Source of the DNA: JACVRW01 sp963803245
Lineage (GTDB): Bacteria; Actinomycetota; Thermoleophilia; Solirubrobacterales; Thermoleophilaceae
DNA length: 64,000 nucleotides
NCBI GenBank assembly: GCA_963803245.1
Contig: CAWDLI010000007.1
Span: 62,001 to 126,000 of the forward strand
Direction: 5' to 3'
The stretch's first letter is position 1. Each line of letters opens with the position of its first letter. The notes beneath the pieces were generated by a model. The model did not search any database, was not told the origin of the DNA, and saw only the letters and a list, made by a program, of their open reading frames with translations. Positions 15,730 through 23,889 of the stretch are shown piece by piece. The position numbers were made by a program, and so were the translations under genes.

Positions 15730-16646
15730 GCATTCTCATCAACGAGGACACCACGTTCATCGTCCAGGGCATCACCGGGCGCGAGGCCGTGAACCTCACG
15801 CGCGAGTGCCTCGACTACGGCTCGAAGATCGTCGGCGGCGTCACGCCGGGCCGGAAGGGACGCGATGTGCACGGGGTACCCGTGTTCGACACCGTCGAGC
15901 AGGTCGTGGAGCACAACGGCGGCCGCGTTCCTGACGGCTCCGTCGTCACCGTCCCCCCCGCGTTCACGAAGGACGCGGTGCTGGAGGCGATCGAGGCCGG
16001 AATCGGGCTGATCGTGATCGTGACCGAGCGCATCCCGCGCGGCGACGTGGCGCAGATGGTCGAGGCGGCCGGCGCGCGCGGGGCGCGCATCATCGGCCCC
16101 AACTGCCTCGGCCTGGTCGTGCCGGGGGTCGCCAAGATGGGCGGCATCGGCGGGCCGGCCAAGAACACCGAGCAGGCCTACCAGCCCGGCAGCGTGGGCG
16201 TGATGTCGCGCTCCGGCGGGATGACCACCGAGATCTCCTCCACGCTCACCGCCGCGGGGCTCGGCGTGTCCACCGCCGTCTCCATCGGCGGCGACGCCAT
16301 CATCGGCTCCACCTACGCCGAGCTGATGCCCCTCTTCGAGGCCGACGAGGAGACCGAGGCGATCGTGATCTACACCGAGCCCGGCGGCCGCATGGAGGCC
16401 CAGCTGGCGGAATGGGTGGCGGACAACAACTCACGCCTCCCGATCGTGGCGTTCATGGCCGGCCGCTTCATGGACGACGAGGAGATGAAGGGCATGTCGT
16501 TCGGCCACGCCGGCACGATCGTCGAGGGCAAGGAGGACACCGCGACCGAGAAGATCAGCCGCCTCGAGGCGGCCGGAATCCCCGTCGTGGAGCGGATCGA
16601 CGCCATCCCGGACGCCGTTCGCGAGAAGCTCGGGGCGGCCGCCTGA
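15726..16646 (+). CDS. Acyl-CoA ligase, alpha subunit (SucD/MtkB-like)
   Basis: The 306-residue partner of the preceding gene. It has an N-terminal CoA-binding Rossmann fold (TTFIVQGITGREAVNLTREC, GGVTPGRKGRDVHGVPVFDTV), the segment IIGPNCLGLVVPG, and SRSGGMTTEISSTLTAAGLGVSTAVSIGGD. The phosphohistidine that carries phosphate between ATP and the acyl group fits His in SFGHAGTIVEG. Both halves needed for catalysis are therefore present. It makes an acyl-CoA from a dicarboxylic acid, CoA and ATP/GTP in the cytoplasm. Its start overlaps the beta gene and its stop overlaps the ferredoxin gene (TGATG), which indicates translational coupling. Confidence 0.82.
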   Translation: MSILINEDTTFIVQGITGREAVNLTRECLDYGSKIVGGVTPGRKGRDVHGVPVFDTVEQVVEHNGGRVPDGSVVTVPPAFTKDAVLEAIEAGIGLIVIVTERIPRGDVAQMVEAAGARGARIIGPNCLGLVVPGVAKMGGIGGPAKNTEQAYQPGSVGVMSRSGGMTTEISSTLTAAGLGVSTAVSIGGDAIIGSTYAELMPLFEADEETEAIVIYTEPGGRMEAQLAEWVADNNSRLPIVAFMAGRFMDDEEMKGMSFGHAGTIVEGKEDTATEKISRLEAAGIPVVERIDAIPDAVREKLGAAA

Positions 16647-16885
16647 TGCCCGGTCTCTTCATCGACGTCGAGGTGGACGGGAGCGTGCGCGGCGACGCGG
16701 AGCTGGCGAAGAAGCTCGAGGAGGTCTGCCCCGTGGACATCTTCAAGGCCACTCCGCGGGGCGTGGAGGTGGTGGAGCAGCAGCTCGACGAGTGCGTGCT
16801 CTGCGAGCTCTGCCTCGAGGCCGCGCCCCCGGGTTCGGTGCGCGTGGTCAAGCTCTACGACGGCACCGCGCTCGAGCGCCGCTAG
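16646..16885 (+). CDS. Single-cluster ferredoxin-like protein (FixX-like half ferredoxin)
   Basis: The 79-residue protein has only four cysteines in ferredoxin-like positions: a CP pair near residue 28 (EEVCPVDIF) and CVLCELC near residue 52. This is what remains when a two-cluster bacterial ferredoxin loses its first three cysteines: the remaining CP plus the second CxxCxxC can hold one [4Fe-4S] cluster, as in FixX. FixX proteins pass electrons from ETF-type dehydrogenases, but no ETF genes are here. It overlaps the ligase alpha gene by one base, so an electron-transfer step linked to this acyl-CoA pathway is inferred. Its partner is unknown. Confidence 0.65.
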   Translation: MPGLFIDVEVDGSVRGDAELAKKLEEVCPVDIFKATPRGVEVVEQQLDECVLCELCLEAAPPGSVRVVKLYDGTALERR

Positions 16886-16957
16886 CCCGCGGGTTCGAAA
16901 GCGGCCTCAGCGGGTAGACGGAGTGCATGACGGTCGGAGACGACCGCCAGAGGGGAA

Positions 16958-16979
16958 ATCGGGGCGCGGGAGCCCCGAT
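16958..16979 (+). terminator. Terminator-like hairpin after the CoA-ligase operon
   Basis: ATCGGGGC (16958-16965) pairs perfectly with GCCCCGAT (16972-16979) around GCGGGA, 73 bp after the ferredoxin stop. No T-run follows. It probably separates the operon from the thioesterase gene. Confidence 0.4.
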
Positions 16980-17008
16980 CCCCGCTCTCTCTCCATAGAG
17001 TCACGCGC

Positions 17009-17431
17009 GTGAGCCGCCACGGCGTGGATCCGGCGCTCTACCGCGAGCGCATCGCCGGCAGCTTTCCGGGGCGGCTGGGCGTGGAGGTCGTGAGCATCGA
17101 GGACGAGCGGGTCGAGGGCCGGCTGGTCGTGGACGAGCGCCATCTCCACCCCGGCGGCTACGTGCACGGCGGCGTCTGGGTCGCCTTCGCCGACACCGTC
17201 GCCGCCTGGGGCACGCTCCGCAACCTCCCCGACGGCCACGACTTCACGACCGTCGAGCTCAAGACCAACGTGTTCGCGCCCGCCATGACCGGCGACGTGC
17301 TCACCGCCGTCGGCGCGCCGCTCCACCGCGGCAGGCGTACCCAGGCATGGGAGGTGCGCTGCTCCAAGGGCGGGCGCCTCGCCGCGTTCTTCGTCTGCAC
17401 CCAGATGGTGCTGGCGCCGGACGCCGCCTGA
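17009..17431 (+). CDS. Hot-dog thioesterase, PaaI/4-hydroxybenzoyl-CoA thioesterase type
   Basis: The 140-residue protein has the PaaI/YbgC-like hot-dog pattern: HLHPGGYVHGGVWVAFADTVAAWGT (catalytic acidic residue on the long helix and the HGG turn), TTVELKTNVFAPAM and LTAVGAPLHRGRRTQAWEV. Such enzymes hydrolyse acyl-CoA thioesters, freeing CoA from aromatic or short-chain substrates in the cytoplasm. The GTG at 17009 is the only sensible start. It follows the CoA-ligase operon on the same strand after a hairpin, so it may act as a release valve for acyl-CoAs made there, but that link is only positional. It ends 1 bp from the stop of the convergent SCP2 gene. Confidence 0.75.
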   Translation: MSRHGVDPALYRERIAGSFPGRLGVEVVSIEDERVEGRLVVDERHLHPGGYVHGGVWVAFADTVAAWGTLRNLPDGHDFTTVELKTNVFAPAMTGDVLTAVGAPLHRGRRTQAWEVRCSKGGRLAAFFVCTQMVLAPDAA

Positions 17432-17432
17432 G

Positions 17433-17783
17433 CTAGGCGCGCGCCCGCTGGCGCTCGATCACGTTGCCGAGCAGCTTCACGACCGCCGAGTCGCCCGTGA
17501 CCTTCACATGGCCGCGCTCGTAGGCGTCGATCCAGTGGCTGAGGCGGCCGTCGGCCGCCAGCTCGTTGAAGTGGGGGCGCGACACGGACACGTCCAGGCG
17601 GGCGTCCGCCGCCGGGTCCTTCGAGATCTTCGGACCCGGCACCTCCACCCTCCACACCGGGATATCTCCTCGGGACCGCAGCTCCAGCCGCACCACCAGC
17701 TTCAGCCTGCGCAGTGCGGGGATCTCCTCGCCCAGGCGGTCGACGGCGATGGCTATCAGCTCCTTCGTGTCACCCGAAGCCAC
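17433..17783 (-). CDS. Small SCP2-like (sterol carrier) domain protein
   Basis: The 116-residue protein fits a minimal SCP2 lipid-binding fold: ELRSRGDIPVWRVEVPGPKIS supplies the beta-sheet core, then ADARLDVSVSRPHFNELAADGRLSHWIDAYERGHVKVTGDSAVVKLLGNVI matches the typical 'poly-Asp to G-x-x-x-x-x-G-D' ending of bacterial SCP2 proteins. It would bind a fatty acid or acyl-CoA. Start is GTG at 17783. It is a single gene facing the thioesterase; no partner is evident. The family call rests on the C-terminal pattern and is moderate. Confidence 0.6.
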   Translation of the reverse strand: MASGDTKELIAIAVDRLGEEIPALRRLKLVVRLELRSRGDIPVWRVEVPGPKISKDPAADARLDVSVSRPHFNELAADGRLSHWIDAYERGHVKVTGDSAVVKLLGNVIERQRARA

Positions 17784-17872
17784 GGCGCGATTCTGGCAGA
17801 TGGCGACCGGGCTCCACGACTCGCGTCCAGGTCCCGGACCTAAACCTCCGGGGGGCTCTTCTGGACGAATTT

Positions 17873-17901
17873 TTGACGAGAGCTCAAACCGCGCCTACGT
17901 T
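17873..17901 (+). promoter_or_regulatory. Sigma70-type promoter of the lysyl oxidase-like gene
   Basis: TTGACG (17873-17878), a 17-bp spacer, and TACGTT (17896-17901) lie in a locally AT-richer stretch about 75 bp upstream of the start at 17975. The same -10 (TACGTT) and spacing occur in the lexA promoter, which supports the call. Confidence 0.6.
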
Positions 17902-17974
17902 GGATTCCGGACCCCGGCCGCAGGACGCGGCAGCTCGCGGGTCACGCCGTTGAACCTCAACCTCGCCGATTGGG

Positions 17975-19936
17975 ATGATCTTGAACACTCAAGCACGCCG
18001 TCTTTCGCGCCGCGCCATAGCGGCAATCGTGTCCTTGCTCGTTCTCGCGGGCCTGCTCGCCGCCACAGTGGTGCCGGCGACGGGAGCCGAGGGTGACGAG
18101 ATGCTCCCCGACCTCGTAGCGCAGCCTGTGGGGGAGGCGGATACCACTGCCACCGCCACCTACACGGACGCAACCGGGTCGCATCTGCTCCTGCGTTTCT
18201 CGAGCTACATCGCGAACCTCGGGTCCGGCCCGCTCCAGGTGACGGGCATCAATCCGTCGAACGAGCGGATCACCGGCGCGGGCCTGCACCAGGTGATCAC
18301 GCATGAGGGTCCCACGGGAGGAGCCAACACGACGACCGAGGAGCTCCTTCCGGGCGCGGCGGAGATGAAGTTCGAGGAGACCGACGGGCACGACCACTGG
18401 CACTTCCAGAACGCCGCCAAGTACTCGCTGTACGCCGGGACGCAGGCCGCCCCGGCCACGGTGCCTTACGGGTTCTCGAACAAGGTCGGCTTCTGCTTCC
18501 TCGACATCGGCAAGGGCGATCCGAACTACAACCCCGCTCCGACCTACAACCCGGATGGAACCATCAAGTACCCGGCTGACAGCCCGGACAACTTCAAGTA
18601 CGCCGGGCTGGTCGCGCCGCGGAGGTTCTTCCACGACTCGGTCCTGCAGCCCACTCAGCCCTGCCTGAACAACCTTGACGGCACCCCCGCCCACCCGTGG
18701 GGCGTCACCGACAAGGTCGACATGGGCATCAGCGCCGGCTGGCGGGACGTGTACGAGGCCACCCTTCCGTTCCAGTACGTGGACGTCTCGGATGCCACGC
18801 CGGGCTGGTACTGGATCAAGTCCGAGGTGGACCCGAACAACCTGCTGCGGGAGGCCGCCGGCAAGGAGACCAACGCCGCGGCGTTCTCGACGAAGGCCTC
18901 GGTCGTGCCGGGGTACATCGCCAAGCCGGTGAACGCCGGCCAGATCAGCGGGGTGAAGGAGTCGACGTCGAAGATCACGCTGTCCTCGACGAAGTTCGCC
19001 AACCCGGCCGACCCGGCAATCGGAGCGGTCCAGTACAGGATCACCGAGCAGCCCGAGCACGGGACCCTGAGGCCCGCGACCGGCACTGCCGACTCGAACG
19101 GCTGGTTCTCCGCCAGCGACGTCATCTACACGAAGACCGGCGCCTACAACGGCGGCGACACCTTCAAGTACGCCGCCCGTCAGGCCGGCAGCCAGTTCCC
19201 GCGCAGTCCCGCAAGCGCATCGGTCACGATGCAGGTGGGGAACGGTGACGGGCTGACCACGGTCGGCATCAACGGCGCTCCGGGCTGGGTCTACACCGGC
19301 GCGGCCGTCCAGCTCGGCGCGTTGATCGTGCCCAGCGGTGACCTGACCTGGCGGGCCGGAGACACGATCGGCGGGCACCCCGGTGTCGGCACGATCAGCG
19401 CGACGGGCCTGTATCGCGCCCCCGCGACGGTGCCGGACGGAGGGAAGGTGCGGATCACCGCGACGAGCGATGACGGTGCCTTCGATGCGGTCGAGATCAC
19501 GATCGTGAAGCGCCCGACCCCGACGCCCAAGCCCGACGTTCCGGATCCCACGCCGACCCCGACCCCGACGCCGAACGATCCGACGCCTCCGGCGAAGCCG
19601 GTGCCCGCACTGTCCAAGCCGGTGATCGCGAGAGTGGGACGCCGGCTGGTCGTGAAGTACATGCCGGGCAAGACCGGCAAGCTGGCCATCGGCGTCAAGC
19701 GCAGCGGCAAGACGATCGCCACCTGCAAGGTGGGCGTCGTCCGGGCCCGCTCCGCAACCTGCCGCTTCACCCTCAAGAAGTCGAAGGTGAAGAAGCTGAA
19801 GGGCAACATCACGGTCTACGGCAAGCTCACGGTCAAGGGCAAGACCGTGGCCAGGCGCAAGACGACCGTGTCGCTCAAGGTCAAGGCCAGCAGCACTCGA
19901 ATCGGACCCCTCTGCATCCTCACTCCACTCCGGTAG
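17975..19936 (+). CDS. Secreted lysyl oxidase-like copper protein with C-terminal Ig-like/basic domains
   Basis: A 653-residue exported protein: signal helix at residues 16-35, then a lysyl oxidase domain (about 40-310). The copper site fits GHDHWHFQ (138-145), and Lys170 in SNKVGFCFLD matches the lysine that forms the lysyl tyrosylquinone cofactor in the animal enzyme's HKxxFCLxD block. WRDVYEATLPFQYVDVSDATPGWYWIKSEVDPNN is also family-typical. Residues 340-520 form repeat-like beta domains, followed by a Pro/Thr linker (PTPTPTPTPNDPTPP) and a very basic end. It could oxidise lysine side chains or amines outside the cell. Two hairpins follow the stop. Confidence 0.8.
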   Translation: MILNTQARRLSRRAIAAIVSLLVLAGLLAATVVPATGAEGDEMLPDLVAQPVGEADTTATATYTDATGSHLLLRFSSYIANLGSGPLQVTGINPSNERITGAGLHQVITHEGPTGGANTTTEELLPGAAEMKFEETDGHDHWHFQNAAKYSLYAGTQAAPATVPYGFSNKVGFCFLDIGKGDPNYNPAPTYNPDGTIKYPADSPDNFKYAGLVAPRRFFHDSVLQPTQPCLNNLDGTPAHPWGVTDKVDMGISAGWRDVYEATLPFQYVDVSDATPGWYWIKSEVDPNNLLREAAGKETNAAAFSTKASVVPGYIAKPVNAGQISGVKESTSKITLSSTKFANPADPAIGAVQYRITEQPEHGTLRPATGTADSNGWFSASDVIYTKTGAYNGGDTFKYAARQAGSQFPRSPASASVTMQVGNGDGLTTVGINGAPGWVYTGAAVQLGALIVPSGDLTWRAGDTIGGHPGVGTISATGLYRAPATVPDGGKVRITATSDDGAFDAVEITIVKRPTPTPKPDVPDPTPTPTPTPNDPTPPAKPVPALSKPVIARVGRRLVVKYMPGKTGKLAIGVKRSGKTIATCKVGVVRARSATCRFTLKKSKVKKLKGNITVYGKLTVKGKTVARRKTTVSLKVKASSTRIGPLCILTPLR

Positions 19937-19946
19937 TGAGGATGTT

Positions 19947-19977
19947 GCGGGCCCTCGCCTGAACGGCGGGGGCCCGC
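19947..19977 (+). terminator. Strong terminator hairpin
   Basis: GCGGGCCCTCGCC (19947-19959) pairs with GGCGGGGGCCCGC (19965-19977), 13 bp with one T-G pair and loop TGAAC, beginning 10 bp after the lysyl oxidase-like stop. Confidence 0.7.
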
Positions 19978-19984
19978 GTGTCGT

Positions 19985-20012
19985 ACGAAGCGGCCCTCCG
20001 GGGCCGCTTCGT
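19985..20012 (+). terminator. Second hairpin in tandem
   Basis: ACGAAGCGGCC (19985-19995) pairs with GGCCGCTTCGT (20002-20012). Directly after the first hairpin, it probably forms a tandem terminator separating the esterase gene. Confidence 0.55.
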
Positions 20013-20056
20013 CGTTGTGGCGCAACTCCCGGAGGGCGGCCGGGTTTGCTCTGCCG

Positions 20057-20947
20057 ATGCGGGCGCGCACGGCGATCGGCTTGACGGTGGCAGCGGCCTC
20101 GCTGCTGCCCGCCGGCGCCGAGGCCGCCACATGCGTGCCCACGACCCACCGCACGGTCGCGTACCGGTCCATCCCGGGCGTGGCTCGCGACCTCACGAGC
20201 CTCGACCTCTACGTGCCGCCCGCCCGCTGCCGGCGCCGCGCCCACGTGCCGGTGGTGGTCTGGGTGCACGGCGGGGGCTATCGAAAGGGCGACAAGGCCC
20301 AGCAGGTGGCCGCCAAGGTCGCCCTGTTCGCGAAGCGAGGGTGGATCTTCGCCAGCGTCAACTACCGCCTGACCAAGCTCACCGACCCTGTGCCGGCCCG
20401 CTACCCCGCCCACTACGACGACGTGGCCACGGCGGTGGCCTGGCTGCGCACCCACGTGAAGCGGCGCGGCGGCGACCCGCGGCGGATCGCCCTGCTCGGT
20501 CATTCCGCCGGCGCGGACATCGTCAGCAACGTCGCCGTCAACCCCGGCTATCTCCGCAGCCACGGCCAGCGCCTGAGCGCGCTCCGTTGCTTCGCGCCGC
20601 TCGACACGGCGGGCTTCGACAAACCACGGGCAAGCCCCAGGGAGCAGGTGCAGTGGCGATTGGCGCTCGGGAACCAGCCTGGCTACATGATCTCGACCTC
20701 GGCCACGCGCATCGCCCGCCGCGACACCGGCGTAGCGCCGACGCTGACCGTCTACCGCGGCACGCCGGGGCGCCAGCGAATCGAGACCGCCTTCGCCGCG
20801 CGCCTGCGAGCCCTGGGAGTGCCGGTGACCCTCGTCGACGCGCGGCCGCTCACGCACGGGCAGGTCAACCAGCGGATCGGAGCGCCCGGCGACACCGTCA
20901 TGACGCCCCCGCTCGTGTCGTTCCTGAGGGGCTGCTTCCGGCCGTAA
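20057..20947 (+). CDS. Secreted alpha/beta hydrolase (carboxylesterase, BD-FAE/HSL-like)
   Basis: The 296-residue protein has a signal peptide (RARTAIGLTVAAASLLPAGAEAA) and an esterase fold: oxyanion-hole motif VWVHGGGYRKGD, nucleophile elbow LLGHSAGADIV, and late acidic and His residues (VDARPLTHGQVNQRIG) that can complete the triad. It would cleave carboxylic esters outside the membrane; acetyl groups on polysaccharide are possible targets, given the neighbours, but this is unproven. ATG 20057 places the signal peptide at the N-terminus; an upstream in-frame codon would add non-signal residues. It stands alone between tandem hairpins and a convergent acyl-CoA dehydrogenase. Confidence 0.8.
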   Translation: MRARTAIGLTVAAASLLPAGAEAATCVPTTHRTVAYRSIPGVARDLTSLDLYVPPARCRRRAHVPVVVWVHGGGYRKGDKAQQVAAKVALFAKRGWIFASVNYRLTKLTDPVPARYPAHYDDVATAVAWLRTHVKRRGGDPRRIALLGHSAGADIVSNVAVNPGYLRSHGQRLSALRCFAPLDTAGFDKPRASPREQVQWRLALGNQPGYMISTSATRIARRDTGVAPTLTVYRGTPGRQRIETAFAARLRALGVPVTLVDARPLTHGQVNQRIGAPGDTVMTPPLVSFLRGCFRP

Positions 20948-20995
20948 GCCGGCCAGGCGCCACGGGGGTCCGGAGGCGCGAGCCACCGGCTGCCA

Positions 20996-22198
20996 TTAGA
21001 TCTTGTGGCGCTCGAGCAGCTTCTTGCCGATCACCATGCGCTGGATCTCGGAAGTGCCCTCGCCGATGAGGAGCAGCGGAGCGTCCCGGTACAGGCGCTC
21101 GATCTCGTACTCCTTCGAGTAGCCGTACCCGCCGTGGATCCGGAAGGACTCCTCCACGACCTCCTTGCCCGTCTCGGAGGCGAACAGCTTGGCCATGCCG
21201 GCCTCGAGGTCCGAGCGCTCGCCGGCGTCCTTCATCCGGGCCGCCTTGAACGTGAGCAGGCGCGCGGCCTCGACCTTGGTGGCCATGTCGGCGAGCTTGA
21301 ACTGGATCGCCTGGTGCTTGGAGATCTGGCGGCCGAAGGTCTTGCGCTCCTGCGAGTAGCGGAGCGCAAGCTCCAGCGCACGCTGGGCGATGCCCACTCC
21401 GCGCGCGGCCACGTTCACGCGGCCGACCTCGAGCGCGTCCATCATCTGCGCGAAGCCCTTGCCGAGCCCGCCCTCCTCGCCACCCAGGATGCGGTCGGGG
21501 GCGCAGCGGAAGCCGCTGTACACGAGCTCGGTGGACTCCACGCCCTTGTAACCCATCTTCTTGATCTGCGGCGGCACCGTCAGGCCGGGGTTCTCGGCGG
21601 CGCCGGGCTCCTTCTCCGTGAGGAAGCAGGTCATGCCGCGGTGGGGCGGATCGGCCTTGGGATCGGTCTTCATGAGCACGAACACCACGCCCGAGCGCAG
21701 GCCGTTGGTGACCCACATCTTCTGGCCGTTGAGCTCCCAGTCGCCGTCGTCAAGCTTCTTGGCGACCGACTTGATGCCCTGCACGTCCGACCCGACCTCG
21801 GGCTCCGAGAGCGAGAAGGCCGCGCGGATCTCGCCGGTGGCCATGCGCGGCAGGAACTCCTGCTTCTGCTCGTCGGTCCCGAACTTCATGAGCAGGTAGG
21901 AGCCGATGAAGTGGGTGTTCACGATCCCGGACACCGAGATCCAGCCGCGTGAGAGCTCCTCGACGATCATGGCGTAGGTCGTGAGGTCCAGCCCCATCCC
22001 GCCGTACTCCTCGGGGATCGTCACGCCGAAGAGGCCGAGCTCGCGCATCTGCTCGACCACCGCGTCCGGGAACTTGTCCTCGTGATCGTGCTCTTCGGCG
22101 ATCGGAAGGACCTCGTTGTCCACGAACTGGCGGACCATCTCGGTGATCGCCTTCTGCTCGTCGGTCTTGTCGGTGTACGGGCCGGCGGCTACTGCCAT
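20996..22198 (-). CDS. Acyl-CoA dehydrogenase
   Basis: The 400-residue FAD enzyme has the full three-domain acyl-CoA dehydrogenase pattern: helical N-terminus (VRQFVDNEVLPIAEEHDHEDKFP), the beta domain with AAFSLSEPEVGSDVQGIKSVAK (signature 1) and WVTNGLRSGVVFVLMKT, and the C-terminal bundle with QERKTFGRQISKHQAIQ, FRIHGGYGYSKEYEIERLYRD and the catalytic base in LIGEGTSEIQ. It introduces a 2,3-double bond into acyl-CoA and passes electrons to ETF. Chain specificity cannot be read. ATG 22198 fits the family N-terminus. It is not clearly in an operon. Confidence 0.9.
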   Translation of the reverse strand: MAVAAGPYTDKTDEQKAITEMVRQFVDNEVLPIAEEHDHEDKFPDAVVEQMRELGLFGVTIPEEYGGMGLDLTTYAMIVEELSRGWISVSGIVNTHFIGSYLLMKFGTDEQKQEFLPRMATGEIRAAFSLSEPEVGSDVQGIKSVAKKLDDGDWELNGQKMWVTNGLRSGVVFVLMKTDPKADPPHRGMTCFLTEKEPGAAENPGLTVPPQIKKMGYKGVESTELVYSGFRCAPDRILGGEEGGLGKGFAQMMDALEVGRVNVAARGVGIAQRALELALRYSQERKTFGRQISKHQAIQFKLADMATKVEAARLLTFKAARMKDAGERSDLEAGMAKLFASETGKEVVEESFRIHGGYGYSKEYEIERLYRDAPLLLIGEGTSEIQRMVIGKKLLERHKI

Positions 22199-22259
22199 GG
22201 AATAGGTGCTCCGATGTCGGTTAGTCGGTCTGTCGAGGCGAAGGGAGGATACCTGCGGG

Positions 22260-23852
22260 CTAGCGCGTGGACCCCACCCTGAGCGCCCAGCGGCCGCCGG
22301 TGGGGCGCGCGACCACGTAGCGCGACTTGCCGGGCCCGCGGACCAGCCTCAGGTCTCTGAGCCCGAGCGTGCGGATCCGCAGGCAGGCCCGCACCGACAC
22401 GCAGTCGGCGGGCAGGTACTGGTCGCGTCCGCCCGCCGGACTGGGCCGCGCCAGCGGCAGGAAGGCCACGAGCGGCCCGTCCCGGCGCGTTGCCCGGCCG
22501 GAGGCGATCAGCACGCCGGAGGACGTGTAGCGCGTGCCCTCGAGCCGGCCGGGGGCGGCGCGCACGTAGCCCCTCGTCAGCTCGCCGATGAGCACCCGCC
22601 GGAGGCGGGTCACCCGGTTCGTGCGGCAATCGACCTGGAAGACACCCCACACCTGGGGTATCGCGGTGCCCTGGCGCACCTCCGCGACCTTGTGGGGGTC
22701 GCCGCAGCTCTCCCGCCACGTCCACATCGTGGCGCTCACCCGGTACGCGTCCTGCAGCGCCTGGTGGCGGATGAAGTAGCGGTCGGCCGGCTTGCCGGCG
22801 CGGCGGGGGTCGGTGCCCCACTCTCCGGACAGCACGGGAGCGCCGCCGAAGCCCTGGGCCTCGCGGCGCGCGGTGGCGAAGGCGGCGCCGGAGATCGGCC
22901 CGTTCGTGAACCCCCCGGTGTACACGTGCGGCGCGTAGACCACGTCGCGGTCGCGGTCGAAGTCGGGCGGCGCCCCGTTGCCGAAGGCGGACCAGAGCAC
23001 CGACGGCTCGAAGAGCACGAGATGGCGGCGCCCCCTCCCCGCGCGCTCGCCGGCGCGGATCTGGTCGAGGGCGCGCGCGTAGAAAGCGGACAGGGCCTTC
23101 TGCTGCGCGTCCCCGATGGCGTTGGGCTCGTTCATCACGTCGAATCCCGCTACGGCCGTGAAGCGCGCGAAGTGGCGCGCCACCCGCCGCAGCATCCGCA
23201 CGTAGCGCGTCTGGATCCCGACCCCCCCGGGTCCGGCCGCGTCCGCGAAGAACGCCTGCCACGCCGCCCTGACGGCCGGGCTCAGCTCGCGCGTGCCCTC
23301 CGGGAAGCAGCGAGCGGCTCCACCGTCGAGCGTCGCCCACGCGGGCGCTCCGTCCCAGCCGACCGCCGGAAGGGTGGGCGGCGCGCAGGTCTCGCCGGGA
23401 CGTGCCGCCAGCGTCGGGCCCCAGGCGTCCTGGTGAAGGTCGACGATCGTGTAGATGCCCTCGCGGCTCAGCCTCCGCACCGTGGCGGCCACCCGGTTGA
23501 GATACCCGCGGTCGTAGCGGCCGGGCTCCGGCTCCACGCGCGACCAGGACACGAGCAGCCGGACGGCGTTCCAGCCGATCGCGGCCATCCGCCGGGGGTC
23601 CTTGCTCGCCAGCGGGAACACCGTGCGGAAGGAACCTCCCCTCCAGTACTCCGCGAGGGAGTTCACGTTCACGCCGCGCAGCAGCACCTCGCGACCCTGC
23701 GCGTCCACGATCCTGCCGCCGCTGCGCACGTCCGGATCCGCATGAAGCGGCGAGAGCCGGACCGCGGGCGGCGCGGCCGTCGCAAAGCCGGGCGCGACAC
23801 AGAGCACGGCCACGACCACGACGGATGCGAGCGCTGCGCGGAGACCGGTCAC
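22260..23852 (-). CDS. Secreted GH5-family glycoside hydrolase (endoglycoceramidase/cellulase-like)
   Basis: The 530-residue protein has a signal peptide (residues 1-26) and a GH5-type TIM barrel: VLLRGVNVNSLAEYW at the first strand, WNAVRLLVSWSRVEP, IYTIVDLHQDAWG, the acid/base Glu242 in FDVMNEPNA, and the nucleophile Glu344 in PVLSGEWGTDP. The DLHQDAWG block and long insertions resemble endoglycoceramidase-related GH5 members, so a glycolipid or surface glycan is a plausible substrate. A C-terminal beta domain (about 430-530) follows. Start is GTG 23852. The NlpC/P60 gene lies 37 bp upstream on the same strand, so a common transcript under the c-di-AMP riboswitch is possible. Confidence 0.8.
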   Translation of the reverse strand: MTGLRAALASVVVVAVLCVAPGFATAAPPAVRLSPLHADPDVRSGGRIVDAQGREVLLRGVNVNSLAEYWRGGSFRTVFPLASKDPRRMAAIGWNAVRLLVSWSRVEPEPGRYDRGYLNRVAATVRRLSREGIYTIVDLHQDAWGPTLAARPGETCAPPTLPAVGWDGAPAWATLDGGAARCFPEGTRELSPAVRAAWQAFFADAAGPGGVGIQTRYVRMLRRVARHFARFTAVAGFDVMNEPNAIGDAQQKALSAFYARALDQIRAGERAGRGRRHLVLFEPSVLWSAFGNGAPPDFDRDRDVVYAPHVYTGGFTNGPISGAAFATARREAQGFGGAPVLSGEWGTDPRRAGKPADRYFIRHQALQDAYRVSATMWTWRESCGDPHKVAEVRQGTAIPQVWGVFQVDCRTNRVTRLRRVLIGELTRGYVRAAPGRLEGTRYTSSGVLIASGRATRRDGPLVAFLPLARPSPAGGRDQYLPADCVSVRACLRIRTLGLRDLRLVRGPGKSRYVVARPTGGRWALRVGSTR

Positions 23853-23889
23853 AGGGCCGGACCGTAGCCGGGCTCGGCCCGGAGCGGCG

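Noticed and set aside
17957..20986. 1000-residue frame opposite the lysyl oxidase-like and esterase genes
   Set aside because: Composition is Arg/Gly/Val-rich and it crosses two real genes and two terminators.
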